Counted from the first letter of the stretch, positions 1 to 11,668 are shown. The stretch: DNA of 55,228 bases from Saprolegnia diclina VS20 (GCF_000281045.1 NW_008246071.1:66350-121577), one strand, 5' to 3'. Program-made: numbers and translations. Notes: generated from the sequence alone by a model not told the origin.

Positions 1-1639
1 TCGACGAGGACCAGCGGGCGCCGTACGAGCCTCCGCGGGGCGAGTACATGTACACCAAGATGAACTACTTCCGGCGGCTACAGCAGGACTGGGTCCGCGT
101 CTCACCACCGACCAAGCCGTCGCCGACCCATGGCATGTACCCGCCGCCCCATGTGTTGCCTGCCGCAGGTACTCCATCTCTGCCATCGCCTTGTATCCAT
201 GATGGCATGCGGCGTGTAGTTTTTGCGCGAGGCGACGCCAAAGAAGGCTTCCAGACCGTCCACGAGGCGCCGCCGCATCGCTACCAGAGCGGCTGGTCGA
301 CTGTCTTTTCGATCTGGAACACAATGATCGGGTCGACGCTCGTCGCGCTGCCGTACGGCTTCTCGTGCAGCGGTTTGTTGATCCTACTACACACAAGAGT
401 CTCTCATCTCTCCATGTAGGGATCATCCTCGGCATTGGCATCGTCCTCCTCATGGGCGTCATCTGCTGCCACGCGTGCAACCTCGTCGTCACCTACGGCA
501 AGGTACGCTCATGTTCACCTTGGGCCATCCAAGACACTCTGTATACAGGACTTTTCCGACTTTGGCGACCTCACGCAGTATCATTTCGGGCGGCGCGTCC
601 AGCTCTTCGCGATGACCGTCTCGTTGCTCGTGCTTGTCGGCGCGTGCATCGCGTACCACGTGCTCATGAAGCAGTGCGCGTACGCAGTGTTTAGCGCGCT
701 CTTGCATTGGTCAGGGCGATCGGACCTCGCCGCACACTGGACGCCGTCCGCCGCTGCCTTGTTGGTGCTCCTTCTCTTCCCCGTGACGAATCTCAAGCAC
801 TTTTCGACGCTCGTGTTTCTCAACTCGCTCGGCATTCCGTTTGTGCTGTTTACGATCGTATTCATCGTCTACCAGGGCGTCGACACGGTTGTCACCGGGC
901 GGCTCGATGACGATATTGTCTTTGGCGGCAAGTCGACCTTTGGCATCCTCGGCGGCATCGTGACGCTCTCGTTCTTCATCCACAATGCGATCCAGCCCAT
1001 CGTGCGGCACTGTGACCCGTCGCAGCGCCAGGTACATGTCGATTGTACAGCGACACTTGTCCACACATGCGTTTGATGTAGCGCCACGTGACAACGGCGT
1101 ATACGCTCGTGGGGCTGAGCTACACGGCAGTCGGCGCACTTGGCTACATTGGGTTTCCCCACGGCCACATCCACCAGAACTTTCTCGACGCCTTCCCCAT
1201 CACGTACATGCATTTTGCCGGCTCGAATGGTGCTCATGCAAGTTGTGCTAGCGATGTATTTGCGTTTAGCGCCCGGGCGTCGCTCTTACTGCAGCTGGCG
1301 ACCGTGTACCCGCTTGTGCTTCTCATTGTGCGCACGCAGCTCTTCCACTTGGTCTTCCATACGGCGTGGCCTGGCCTTTTGCCCGTGGTGGGTCTCAACG
1401 TCATCGTCATGACGGTCACGACGCTCTTTGCTATCTACTACCCCAACTTCGGTGACGTCTTGCGCTTTACGGGCGCGATCGGCGGCTTTGTACTCATCTT
1501 TGGCGTCCCGATTGGCATCCACTTGAACGCACGCGTCGCCAAGCGCCACTTGACGAAGCGGTCGCTCGTTGTCTACGGCGCGATGGGCTGGATCGGCCTC
1601 GGGCTTCTTGTGCTGCAGTTTGTGCCCATGCAGCAATAG
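1..1639 (+). CDS. SLC38A9-like lysosomal-type amino-acid transporter, 5' partial
   Basis: This is a polytopic amino-acid/auxin permease-family (AAAP) transporter most like SLC38A9, the lysosomal arginine sensor-transporter of the TORC1 pathway. The window opens inside the cytosolic N-terminal part. I see the family's first-helix signature TVFSIWNTMIGSTLVALPYG, followed by about ten more hydrophobic segments, and near the end the block FSARASLLLQLATVYPL, which is SLC38A9-like. Five GT-AG introns restore the frame: about 169-219, 373-419, 503-548, 1032-1081 and 1204-1251. The stop is at 1637-1639. The true start lies upstream of the window. The assignment to SLC38A9 rather than another SLC38 member is from remembered family pattern. 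Transport substrate and lysosomal location are inferred from the family only. The next recognisable coding sequence is a transposon remnant. Confidence 0.8.
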
Positions 1640-1787
1640 AATAAGACTCGTACCAATAAGAAAGAGTAGTCGTGCGTTTGATGCGCCTTGATGAGTCTGT
1701 CATGACGCAGCGATCCTCCTCGCAGCCAAGGTCCAAGATCGCTGAGTTGGTGTTGTCGGTAATCAGGACAATCACTCCCAGTTTGCC

Positions 1788-1949
1788 GTTTGCGTTTGCT
1801 TGCGACGATACGACGAGGACACTGACGAGCAGCTCTACATCATCGAGTACCTGCTGAACACCCGTCAGTTCAACTGCCAGCGCCAGTACCTCGTCCAGTG
1901 GCATGACCTTCTGCGGCACGAAGCGTCGTGGGAGCGCGAGCGCGACTAG
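1788..1949 (+). pseudogene. Chromodomain fragment of a decayed Ty3/gypsy (chromovirus) retrotransposon
   Basis: A short open stretch ending in TAG at 1947-1949 encodes a chromodomain-like core: DEQLYIIEYLL, then RQYLVQWHDL, then a Trp-Glu pair (ASWERE). This follows the order of the aromatic-cage region found at the C-terminus of chromovirus integrases. No start codon, integrase core, reverse transcriptase or LTR is visible around it, so it reads as a relic about 50 residues long. The flanking 1640-1787 and 1950-2280 contain no gene I can recognise. Coordinates mark the visible homology only. It could instead be the tail of a lost cellular chromodomain gene. Confidence 0.5.
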
Positions 1950-2330
1950 ACAGAAGTCAACGCTCGACCTTCGCTGCGCTGCGGTGCGCAGACTTTTCCG
2001 GGCCAACGCGCCGTCGTCGCAATACCGTTAATCAACGCTTCGCATTCAATACAAAAGTTCCTACCAGCTCACCCCGCAAGGGACCTGTTCTGCGCACCCA
2101 TAGGTCGCGCTCAGGTCGGAGCGGACCGCGCTCGTCGCTCTGCTCCAGCATCATCTAGGCTCCGCGCATTAGCCGCGAGCCTGTCTGGACGCAAAGTGCA
2201 CAGACGAGTGGAGCATCGCCGTCTTCGTATTTGGTAGCAATCGGTTACGATAGACTGCAAGAAATCACTTTTTAATAAATATGGTCGATTTCTCGGGCTT
2301 GACAAGCACCATTTCCTGTCAGGTTGAAAT

Positions 2331-2636
2331 GTGTGCTCGACACTGCAACCTAGTAGTGACGAGACCCAGATTCACGCCGCCATCGCCTCCAACGACTCGC
2401 TTCTCGCGACTCTGCAGCAGCCAACTCGAGCTACTTTGTGGTCGAATGGACCGCCGCACTCGACGGACGACTTGGATTCGGTCGCCTCGTCCGAGATGAA
2501 GCCGCTTGCAGAGCCATCGACTTGCGTTTCACCGACTTGCCCCATCAACAGCGTCCGCCAACTCGTCAACGCCTCCTCCAACTGCAACAGCAAGGACGAT
2601 GCAACGTGCCAGACGCATTGGATGTACAACAACTAG
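2331..2636 (+). pseudogene. Elicitin-like fragment (weak)
   Basis: This open frame has a Cys pattern resembling the second half of an elicitin domain: CVSPTC, then a helix-like SVRQLVNASSNC, then a final Cys before the stop. Elicitins are secreted sterol-binding proteins of oomycetes with six conserved cysteines. Only five cysteines are seen here, no signal peptide precedes it, and the frame opens with GTG directly after an in-frame TGA. A 5' exon joined by an intron ending near 2353 or 2356 is possible but I could not find it. It is best treated as a truncated or degenerate copy, or as chance resemblance. Confidence 0.3.
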
Positions 2637-2803
2637 AAACAAGATCTTATAATACGATAATCAAATAAAAATCAACAACTAATGTGATGATGCAGTGCAA
2701 AAGTCTGACCCGCGTCTATGCAAGGACCCGCGACGTAGTGTATCAAGATATCAAGTCTAGCCATAGCGACGACTCCATATCTATTTCGGGCGATGCGCTG
2801 AGC

Positions 2804-5800
2804 ATGGCGACGCCACGTACGACAGCGACGACGACGGTCGAGAGCGCTGAAGCCAAAGGGGTCGCGGCGCTGTGCGCTGACGCACGCGCGCTGGCTGTCA
2901 AGGGCGTCCTCAAGGCCAAGGCCGGCGACAATCTCAGCGCCATCGCGCTCTTCGAAGCCAGCATTGATGTACCAGTCCACGTTCTCTTCTTCGTGTCAGC
3001 CAAGCACTCGTAGATGGATCCCGACAGCTGGATCTTGTGGAAGCACTTGGCCATGGCGCAGTTTGATCTCTGGCGCTACACGGCGACACTGCCACCGACA
3101 AATGACGGCGTCGCCTTTCTCGAGCGACACAAGACGTCGTCACGCGATGCCGCCAACGCCTTCTTGCAGGTACCTCAACGACGACCTGGTAACGACTAAG
3201 GGTCCTATGGTGCAGCGGGCCTACGACACGTTTATCGTTGCGATGGAGTACGCAGAGAACAAGACACACCCGGCGCTGCTTCTTCGGCTTGGGTTCTTGT
3301 ACGTGGAGCTGCACGCGTACGAAGGGGCGCTCACCGTGTGCACGCTTCTCCTCGAGACGTGCCGGGACTACAAGCACAAGCCCGACGCCATCTTCCTTAC
3401 GGCGGCTGTCGCGTCCATGCTGCAGCACCCGCTTCAGAGCAGCGAATATTTTTCCCACCTCCTCGAAGCACCGCCGTATGCGCTTGCGTCGTACCAGCTG
3501 CACCTGATAGCAGGTCTGTTGTCTCCTTGGTTACGTAGCCGAATGAAAAAGGAGGGTAGGTATGCAATGCGACAAGGACGCTGGCAACACCGAATCCCAC
3601 GAGCGTGCACGTATCTTGTACGAAGCTGGCTACCAGCGTCTCTTGAGCGACTTCAGCGACGCCCGAGACGCGTCGCTGCCCGCGTCCGTCGCCACCGCCC
3701 TAACGCTCTACCAAACGTCGCGCAAAACCGAATCGGAGCGTCTCCAGCTCTGGATCGCCGATCCGGCGCTGTGGGAGGAGCTCGCTTGTGCTGTGTTTGC
3801 GGCCAACCATGCGACGGTGGCCGCGAGCGCGCTCGAGTACGCGATCGCACGGGGCGGCGGCAACAGCGCGTCGCTCTTGCTCGTGCTGGGCCGTGTCCAC
3901 CTTCGACTCGGAAACAGTGCAGTCGCCCAAACCGCGCTCGAGCGAGCTCTGTACATGGAGTACTACTCGTCGCCCGCAACTCGGTACTACCTCGGCCTTC
4001 TGTGCCCGCCGTGGGCCGAATACTTTGCTGCCGAGACGCGCGGCGCGACGCAACTACAGCGGCTCTCCCGCGGCCACTGCGGACGCCGATATGCCCGCGC
4101 CTGCCGGGTACATTTCTTGTTTTTAACTATCCCAACTCGTTCTAACGCAAATGGAGTAGCATGCGCGCAGCCAGCGCTGGCAGCGGAAATGGTGCGTGCT
4201 CACGCTCTTCCATAGCAAGTGCCGCGCCGCCGCGCTCGCCGTCGCCGAACGCAAGGCGCGCGAACTCGCACGCGAGGCCGCCGCACGAGACACCATGTAC
4301 GCGAACGACGTCTACCTCCTCTTGCAGCGGTTGAATGCCGCGGCCCGGCGCATCCAGAGCCTGTACCACATCCAAGAGGCCAAGAAGCTCAAAGCCCAAC
4401 GGCGCGACTGGGCCGCCAAGCACCGGCAACTGCTCGAGCGCGTGCTGCGCCATGGCAACGAGCGCTGGGTGCAAGCGTGTTTTGCATCTTGCGCTGCGTA
4501 TGTGCAGCTCACACGAATCGAAAAGGAGGCGGCCGCCCTCATGCTCCAGAGCAACGTGCGTCTCTGGCTCGCGCGTCGCCGGTTTCTTGCGGCCAAGGCC
4601 AAGGAAGCCAGCCACCGACGCCTCGTAGCGCTCTTTCTTGGGCAGCGCAGTGCACAGCGACGGCGCAATACGTTTCTCGCGTGGTACTCGATGCACACGC
4701 ACGTGCGCGCACTGAAGCGAGCAAGTGCAAGTCGACTCCAGAGCTGGTGGCGCGGACGCCGTGCGCTCTGGGAGTTCCGACTTGCCATGGCCCACCGACG
4801 CCGCGTGCTCAACCACGTCGAGGCGCTGGTTCTCGGGCGCCACGCCCACTGGCGCCTGCAGTGCTTTCGGCACTGGGCAACGTATCTCGCCACGCGCATG
4901 GTTCTCAAGCACCGGTGCGCCACGCGGATCCAGCGACGCGTGCGCGGTCTTCTTGGTCGCAAGCGCGCGCGCAGACTCCGTGGTCGGCACGTCTACTGCG
5001 AGCGCATGGTGATGCACATGCAGCGCACAACGGCGTCGCGTCTCATTGAGCGCGTACTTCACATGTGGCTGCTCTACCTCGAGCTGCGGGCGCGGGAGAA
5101 AGATCTGGCCGCGACTTTGATTCAACGCTGCGTGCGCGGCCACTTGACGCGGCGCCAGTACCGGTTCGAGCGCGAGTACCACCAAATCTACTACCCGAAC
5201 GTGCTCTCAACGCTACCTTTGGTCATGGTACCGCTGCGGCTTGTCTTTTTGGCGTGGAAGACTGCCCGCCGGTACCGGAGCGAAACCCAATCGCGCGCAG
5301 CCCACTGCATTCAGCGCGCGTACCGCCATAGCTTGCACCAACGGCGCGGTCGGCAGCTGCGCCACCGCCTCCAACGACAGCACGCGATTCTTCTCTCGCT
5401 CCAGCGAACGTTCTACGGCATTGCCAAGCAGTTTTTCGACGTCTTGCGAACGCTGCGCCAAGCGACAAGCGGCAAGCGCCATGCAGCGGCAGTGGTGCTG
5501 CAGCGGTCGCTCCGCGGCTGGCTCGCGCGGCGCGTCGTCAAGCGCTTGGCTGCGCAGCACGTGGCGTCGCGATCACTCATGGCACGCGTCGTCAACCACC
5601 GGTCGCGACAGTGGAAGGAGCGCGTTTTGACCGACTGGAAGGCGCTTTTGCGAGCGAGTCGGGAGAAGAAGTGCGACGCCGTCGTCCGCATTCAGCGACG
5701 GTACAGAGCGCTGGTCGCCATGCGCCGCGCCCGCACCGTGATGGACAAGAAGGCGCGACAGCTGCGGCTCCTCGAGCAGGCGACCGCGAAACCCATTGCG

Positions 5801-6930
5801 CGCTGCTTTCAGCAGTGGGCGTCGATTCTCATCTCGAACGCCGTCGACGCGCTCCAGTCGCTCGCCGCGTCACCGCTCCAGCGCATGAAGGAGCTCGAGC
5901 GCGCGCAAACGTCAACCACGCTGCCATCGCAGCGCGAGGTTGAGTGTTTTTCGTTTTGAGATTGAGATTCATGTTCGCAATCGAGAGTAGACGAACGCGG
6001 TCCCGACCATGCTCTTCTTTCACGTGCTGACGCGCGTGCGCAACACAGGGCTCTGCCACCTCCCGCCAGCGTACGCTCCATACATGCAATTTACGATGAG
6101 GCGAGTTTGGATGATGCAGACACGGCTTTGACGTCACGCAGCTTCGCCAGCTCTTCAGCCTCGCAACGTCCGTCATCTCGGACGGCGGTCCTGCCCTGTA
6201 CGTCATATGCGCAAACCCATGTACGTGAACGAGGCGACGTCGTAGGCAGCTGTCGACGGGGCAAGCAATCGTCGACGCGCTGTACCTCTCGAGCGCCAGT
6301 CCCGTGACCAAGCTCATTCTGTACAACCATACGCTGCTCGACCTTGTCAAGCTCAGTCGGTGCCTCTCGTTCCCAACGCACCACATACAGTCGCTCGTGC
6401 TTGGCGGCACCAAGCTCTCGACGCGCCACGTGACCGCGCTGGCGCTGGCCTTGCTGCCAGGCCAGAGCCAGCTCGAGCAGCTCGTGCTCGAATCGTGCAG
6501 CCTCGGTATCGGTGAAGCCCGCCGCTTGTGTGTCACGCTCTGTGTAGGCAACGGCAGCGGCGCGGTCCTCGCACGAGCGCTCTGCGCCAACAAGACGCTG
6601 TGGAAGCTCGACCTCAGTCGCAACCACCTCTCGGACCCCGTGTGCCGGGAATTCGCCACGCTCCTACTCGAGAATGGCCGCCTCCAGGTACGGACCACTT
6701 GCCTCGGTCTTGCTCATGCAGGATCATCCTAGGTGCTGAGCTTGAACGCCAACGATATCTCGGACGTTGGTGTGCTTGGCGCGTTCGTTCCTGCGCTGCG
6801 CAACCTCCCATCGGCGTCGCTGCTCGAGTCCATGCAGCTCCAGAGCAACCGACGCATTACCAAGCGCGGTGCGGCCGAGGTCCTGCGCGCGGCTACGCTC
6901 GGCTCGCGCCGCCTCTGCGTCGATACTTGA
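2804..6930 (+). CDS. TPR + multi-IQ + leucine-rich-repeat protein, about 1247 aa
   Basis: This is a predicted scaffold with three parts. Residues 1 to about 420 are TPR-like helical repeats (for example ARALAVKGVLKAKAGDN and SLLLVLGRVHLRLGN). The middle, about 430-1000, is Arg-rich with at least ten IQ-type calmodulin-binding motifs of the form AxxIQxxxRG, such as ATRIQRRVRGLLGRKRAR and AVVLQRSLRGWLARR. The last about 230 residues are RNI-type leucine-rich repeats (LWKLDLSRNHLSD, LQVLSLNANDISD). Introns at about 2969-3013, 3170-3215, 3514-3559, 4108-4159, 5939-5990, 6071-6119, 6198-6245 and 6688-6732 give a frame divisible by three. The 5939-5990 intron is what joins the IQ and LRR parts. If it is unspliced, the protein ends at 5959. 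A separate LRR gene would then start at 6009, only about 50 nt later, so a single gene is more likely. An upstream ATG at 2687 is possible. A centrosomal or ciliary role is a guess from the architecture. Confidence 0.7.
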
Positions 6931-6994
6931 GGCCACGCGAAATGGGTGTTAAGTTATGACTGATTCAGACAGTAGAAGCGACAGTGCGTCTTCT

Positions 6995-8330
6995 CTACGT
7001 GCGTTTGGTCAAGGCGGCCGAGATCTTGAGGTGCGCGGTGAAGCCCGGGAGCACGGCGCCGTCGAGGTCGCGCACCGCGCGGTCGACATCTGCCGCGTTC
7101 TTGAGCGCGACAAAGCCAAAGCCGCGCTGCGTGATGCGGATGTAGTCGTACGTAAAGTCGGCAAAGAGCCGCGCGAGGTCCGACCGGTTGGCTTCGCTCG
7201 GGAGGTTGCCCACGTACACGTCAAACTGGTTGTTGTGCGGCATGCGCATGTCGGGCCCTGGCATATTGTACCTACATGAGACCATGTCCATGAGCACCTT
7301 CCTACTTGAAAGCAAGAGGCGATGTCTACCGCGGCGGCGGGCGGGCGGGCGTCGCGGCCATGTCCGTGTGGCCCCACCATACGTTGTGCAAGATAACGAC
7401 TTCGGGGTTGCCGTACTCGTCCTTCGTCGGCACGTTGAGCACGAGGTCGTCGCCTTCGCGGAGCGGGATCTCGTGCTTGAACTCGTCGACAAACACCTCG
7501 TCCACGAAGAGCGCAAAGCCGGACGGTGTGATCGTGATGCGCAGCATGAAGCGGAACGGCGTTGGGTTCCCAAAGACGAGCGGGCATCGCTGGACGATGT
7601 GCGCAGTGCCCCACCGGCCCTCGACGAAGCTGTTGAGGAGGATCTGGCCGCCACGCATCTTGCGCGGGTTCAAGTGGCACACGATCGTACCGTCGGTCGT
7701 CGCGAGGTTCAATACGAAGCGGCACGACGAAGGCGGGATCGTGCCGTTGACGACCAGTGTGTTGTTGGTGCGGAAGACAACTGCGGGCAGCGTCACGGCC
7801 AGTGGCTCGTCGCGGTGCGACGCCCACTCGTCGGTGCGCAGAAAGCTCTCGGGGGGCAGCTGGATGCCGCGGCCGTTCCCAAGTCGCATCTCGCCCGTGA
7901 CCGTGTTGATGACATTACCGGGCTCGGCCACAGGCGGCGCCGCCATGCGCGCCCGCTTCAGTGGTGCGGCCGCGCCCGACGCCGACGGCTTCAAGAGGTC
8001 GGCCAGCGGGTTCGTGCGCTTCACGGGCGCCGTTTTCAGCGCGGCCTTGCTCATCTGGCTCGTCTGCTGCTTGGCCTTGGCGGCCATGACGGCCTTGACA
8101 CGCTCAATGGCCGAGAGGTTCGAGTGCACGCCGGGGCTCACGCTGGTTGGCGCATGCGGCGTCGCCGGTGCGAGCGGCGCGGCCACGGTCAGCGGCTCGC
8201 TGTGCGCCGACGCGTCTGCCGACGTGTGCAGCTTGGCGATGTCATCGTACAACTTCTGGAGCAGGATCTCTTGCTGCGTGAGGAAGAGCCCGTCGTGCGC
8301 CTGGAGTCGCTGCGGCTCGTCGTCACCCAT
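6995..8330 (-). CDS. Galectin-domain + RRM RNA-binding fusion protein, 425 aa
   Basis: The N-terminal about 130 residues are low-complexity with a short helix and a basic cluster (PLKRARM) that could act as a nuclear localisation signal. A galectin-type carbohydrate-recognition domain follows at about residues 165-325. It carries the family core HLNPR, then LLNS, then EGRWG. The acidic residue usually found two positions after the Trp-Gly is replaced (WGTAHIV), so sugar binding may be altered or lost. After a 58-nt intron (7272-7329) comes an RRM with RNP2 DVYVGNLPS and RNP1 RGFGFVAL. The ATG at 8330 is used because the open frame upstream begins only with TTG. The gene is divergent from DDI1 across about 200 AT-rich bases. 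Lectin activity, RNA target and location are inference. The domain calls themselves are clear by eye. Confidence 0.82.
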
Positions 8331-8339
8331 TGTCGCCAA

Positions 8340-8530
8340 AATTCAAAAATACTATTGAGACTGCGTCCGGGCCAATAATATAATACCACATATTTAATTA
8401 GGAATAGATAAGGCTATATTGAGCTACGAAATTGAATAAAAAGATTGTGGCCTCGTGGATTCTATGATTCTCGAATTCAGAGCCGCTTGGATCATTATTT
8501 CATTTTGCGAGCGGAAGGGAACGACGCAGC
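8340..8530. promoter_or_regulatory. AT-rich divergent promoter between galectin-RRM gene and DDI1
   Basis: About 190 bases separate the two divergent start codons (8330 minus, 8531 plus). The stretch is conspicuously AT-rich (long A/T runs near 8375-8440) against GC-rich coding flanks. No TATCCGG or CCAAT-pair element was seen in it. It must hold the promoters of both genes, but the exact sites cannot be read. Confidence 0.45.
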
Positions 8531-10291
8531 ATGCAGCTCACGGTCACGCACGAGGAGCATGTGCTCCAGGTCGAGGTCGACGCGGCCGACCCGATCGAGA
8601 ACCTCAAGGCCATCATTGAGGCTGAGGTACGAGGTCATGCAGCAACCAGGCGCCCACCCGACCTCATCGACTAGATCAACCTGCCCATGGCCCATCAGAT
8701 CTTGGTGCTGAACGGGCGACAAGTGAACCCCGAGCACACGGTAGCCTCTCACTACATTATGAGAAGTAATTGCTTAGGGTGGCGCTCTCTAGGTTGGCCA
8801 AGCAGGGATCCAGAACAACGACTTGATCCTTGTCATGACGCCGGCCGCGACAGCGCCGCCACCGGCTCCAGCGATGGGTTCGGCCCGACTTGGGGGACCT
8901 GCGACCCAAGCCCGTGCTGGTATGACCTTGCGAGACATTCCGGTGTGTACCCGTGTAGTTGACAGCAAAGGCTCATGATTTCTAGCCCAATTGCTCGGCG
9001 GAACAGCTAATTGAGATCATGCGCTTGAATCCGCAGTTGCTACCACAGGTATTAACCTACAGCGTTCCTCATCTATCACGAACGCACAATGTTGTAGGTG
9101 GAGAGCGGAAACGCGCCCATGGCCGCGGCCATCCGGGTCAACAATGTCTCGGTACGACGAGGATACGGCCCCGTGATGGCTTGTATGGCTTGTACGACCA
9201 AAGGTGTAGGAAGTGCGCATGCTCTTGATGAAGCAATACATGGAAGCCGCTAGCCGCAAGTACCAAGAGGAACAAGAGGTAGGCAGCGAGGCCAACATGC
9301 AGGGACCCAAAGAGCCATACTTCCGTAGCTCATTGCTCTCAATGCCAATCCGTTCTCGGAAGAAGCGCAAGCCAAGATCGAAGAAGCTATTCGGCTCGGG
9401 AACGTCCAACAGAACATGGAGATCGCCATGGAAGAGATGCCCGAGGCTTTTGGCCGCGTCTCGATGCTGTACATTCCGACTGTAGTCAATGGCACGCCCG
9501 TCAAAGCCTTCGTCGACTCGGGCGCTCAGTCGACCATCATGTCATCGGTACTATCGAGTCTACCTTCTCAGGTCGCTGACGATATCTCCATAGAGCTGTG
9601 CGGAGCGCTGCGGCATCATGCGTCTCGTCGATCGGCGCTACGCCGGGCAGGTGCGTCTGCCCATCGACTTGCACGTTCTTGACGCGTTGCGGTCCAGGCG
9701 GTCGGCGTCGGGACGGCCAAGATCATTGGTCGCGTGCACATGGCCGAGCTCAAGATTGGCTCGATCTTTTACAACTGTAGCTTTACGATCCTCGACCAGC
9801 AGGTTGCATTGCCAACAGGATGCGTCCGACTGAATCGGTGTGTAGGGCGTCGACTTTCTCTTTGGCTTGGATATGCTCAAGCGCCACCAGTGCTGCATCG
9901 ATCTGCACCGAAACCTCTTGGTCTTGCGCGACCCGACCGGTGGTTCGCACGAAGTGTCGTTCTTGCCCGAGCACGTACGGCCTTTTTCTCAATAAGTTCG
10001 CAGTCGAAAGTTTGTCGCAGGAAATTCCAGTGAGCGCACACGACGCGCCGCCAACAACGCCGTTGCCATCGACGCCGACGCCGGCCCCGTCGACTCCATC
10101 GGCGACGACACCTGGTCTATCGCCAAACCAGGCGGCCAAAGTTGCTCAACTGGTTGCCTTTGGCTTCCCAGAGGGACCGGTACGGCGCATGTTCGGTGTA
10201 ACTGTGTCTGACGCTCCGTTAGGCGCTTCAAGCGCTCCAGTCGTGCAAGTGGAACGTCGACATTGCTGCCGGCCTCCTCTTTGAAAACTAG
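8531..10291 (+). CDS. DDI1: DDI1-type ubiquitin-dependent aspartyl protease / proteasome shuttle, 411 aa
   Basis: This protein links ubiquitinated substrates to the proteasome and carries a retroviral-type aspartyl protease. Domains in order: an N-terminal ubiquitin-like domain ([16 protein letters not shown], residues 1 to about 75), a helical region with [16 protein letters not shown], the retropepsin-like domain with catalytic [12 protein letters not shown] and partner segments [11 protein letters not shown] and [12 protein letters not shown], then [14 protein letters not shown], and a C-terminal UBA domain (QLVAFGF to AAGLLFEN). Eleven introns of 43-58 nt (8627-8674, 8741-8792, 8943-8985, 9049-9097, 9152-9209, 9279-9328, 9548-9593, 9651-9697, 9803-9845, 9975-10020, 10180-10222) give an exact reading frame. 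Length matches yeast and animal homologues. It converges on the phosphatase gene, with 181 bases between the stops. Confidence 0.95.
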
Positions 10292-10472
10292 CGGGCTGTG
10301 TATAAAGCATAGCACACATGTTACAATAACCGCAGTACATACTAGCAACGGCTCTCGACGCCGGCCATCGATTGGGAGCGGTATTAGCTCCTGGATCGAA
10401 GCACAATTTGCCACCACATTCGTCGGTTCAGCACCCTCGTCAAAAGCGCAAATTTTAGGACTTAGTCGAATT

Positions 10473-11668
10473 TTACTGCGACGGAAACGTGGCGACGACG
10501 GCCTCGATGTGGCGCAAGGGGCAGAGCACGTCGTCGACGCCTCCAAAACAGACGTCATTGCCGTCAAAGTTGGCCTTGACGAACCAGTCGCCGGTCGACT
10601 TGGAGCGGTGGAGCTCAAAGGTCAAGATCGAGCCGTACTCGGGCACCAGGAACGGTACGTTCGGGCGGTGCAGCTCAAACGCGTGGAGAAGGCCGCAGAG
10701 CGTGTCGTCGTGCGCCGACAAGAGCGTGAGCTTGTGGCGGCTCGTGCCCTGCACCAGGTAGCATCGTGAGAAGCGCCATTATGATCGCATATGAGTACCT
10801 GGACGGCGTCCGCGAGGTAGCTGTATGCTTCGTGGACCCCGCGGCCAAAGGCTTTGGCAAGGAACGAATGGTCCGAGAGGTGCGCGTGCCACTCCCACGC
10901 GTTGTGGAGAATCGACTGCTGCACGACGTCGAGCGACATGCCGGGCGGGAACGGGAACCCGTGGGCTTCTCGGCACACGAGGATCTCGCGCACTATAGTC
11001 GTACGATATCAGAGGCCATTTAGCAACGAGAAGAGCGCACAGAAGGACCACTGGACGTCTTCGCCGTCGGCAAGGCCCACGAGCGCATGCACCTCCTTCT
11101 CGAGCGCGTCAATGTCCTTGATCGGCGACTCGTGCCGGCGCGCCTTGAGCTTGGTCGAGAGATGGTGGTAGTCCATGTGGTGGCCAAGCGACAAAGGGCA
11201 CGTCGGGTGCAAGTGAATCTCGAACGCCGGCCCCTTGACGGCGTCGTAGAGCTCGGGAAACATACCGTGGAGAACGCTCTGGCCTGACTGGATCGTGCGC
11301 ACGACGTTGGTCGACCGCACGTACACGTCGTCGACGGTCGGCGACGGAAGAAACGCGCGGTAGCGCTCGCGGAGACCACGGCCCTTGCCAATCATTTGGT
11401 CGACGCCTCGCGCTGTGAGGTACCCGTTGGGCCACGCACCGCCAATGAGCGGCGCCAACGTCGGCGCGGGCTCGCCCTTCATAAGGCCTGCGCGCCTGGC
11501 TGTCGCGTCAAGCACTTGGATCTGGTCGGGTGTCGCGAGGCGAGCGCCCCAGTAGTCGCGCTCCGCGTCGTCCATGTTGATGGCCGTGCCAAGCGTGGGC
11601 AGGATCGGCGACCGGTCGCCGTGGCGGAAGGCGACGAGGACGTGGCGCAGCTCGAGGTCGACCGACAT
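10473..11668 (-). CDS. Histidine acid phosphatase-family protein, 365 aa
   Basis: This is a branch-2 histidine phosphatase. The nucleophile motif RHGDRSP lies at about residue 15, and the catalytic HD pair appears as SAHDDT in the C-terminal third. The intervening helical domain has the family's REILVCREAHGFPFPPGM block. Two introns (10749-10798 and 10993-11040) are needed. With them the frame is exact. The catalytic RHG sits almost at the N-terminus and no signal peptide precedes it, so a cytosolic enzyme is more likely than a lysosomal or secreted one, unless an upstream exon is missed. The substrate is unknown: phosphomonoesters or inositol and sugar phosphates are family possibilities. 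It is divergent from CIR1 across 192 bases that contain an inverted CCAAT pair. Confidence 0.85.

Noticed and set aside
1494-2006. Minus-strand frame of 170 codons overlapping the SLC38A9 3' end
   Set aside because: It runs antisense across the transporter's last exon and the chromodomain relic, and has no motif. It is a shadow of GC-rich coding DNA.
5940-6010. Separate gene boundary between the IQ and LRR parts
   Set aside because: Only about 50 bases would be left for terminator and promoter, and a frame-correct 52-nt intron bridges them. Kept as an alternative.
7188-8378. Long plus-strand frames of 350-396 codons across the galectin-RRM gene
   Set aside because: They are antisense to a gene with two clear domains. 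Their composition (Arg/Gly/His-rich) is typical of reverse-frame shadows.
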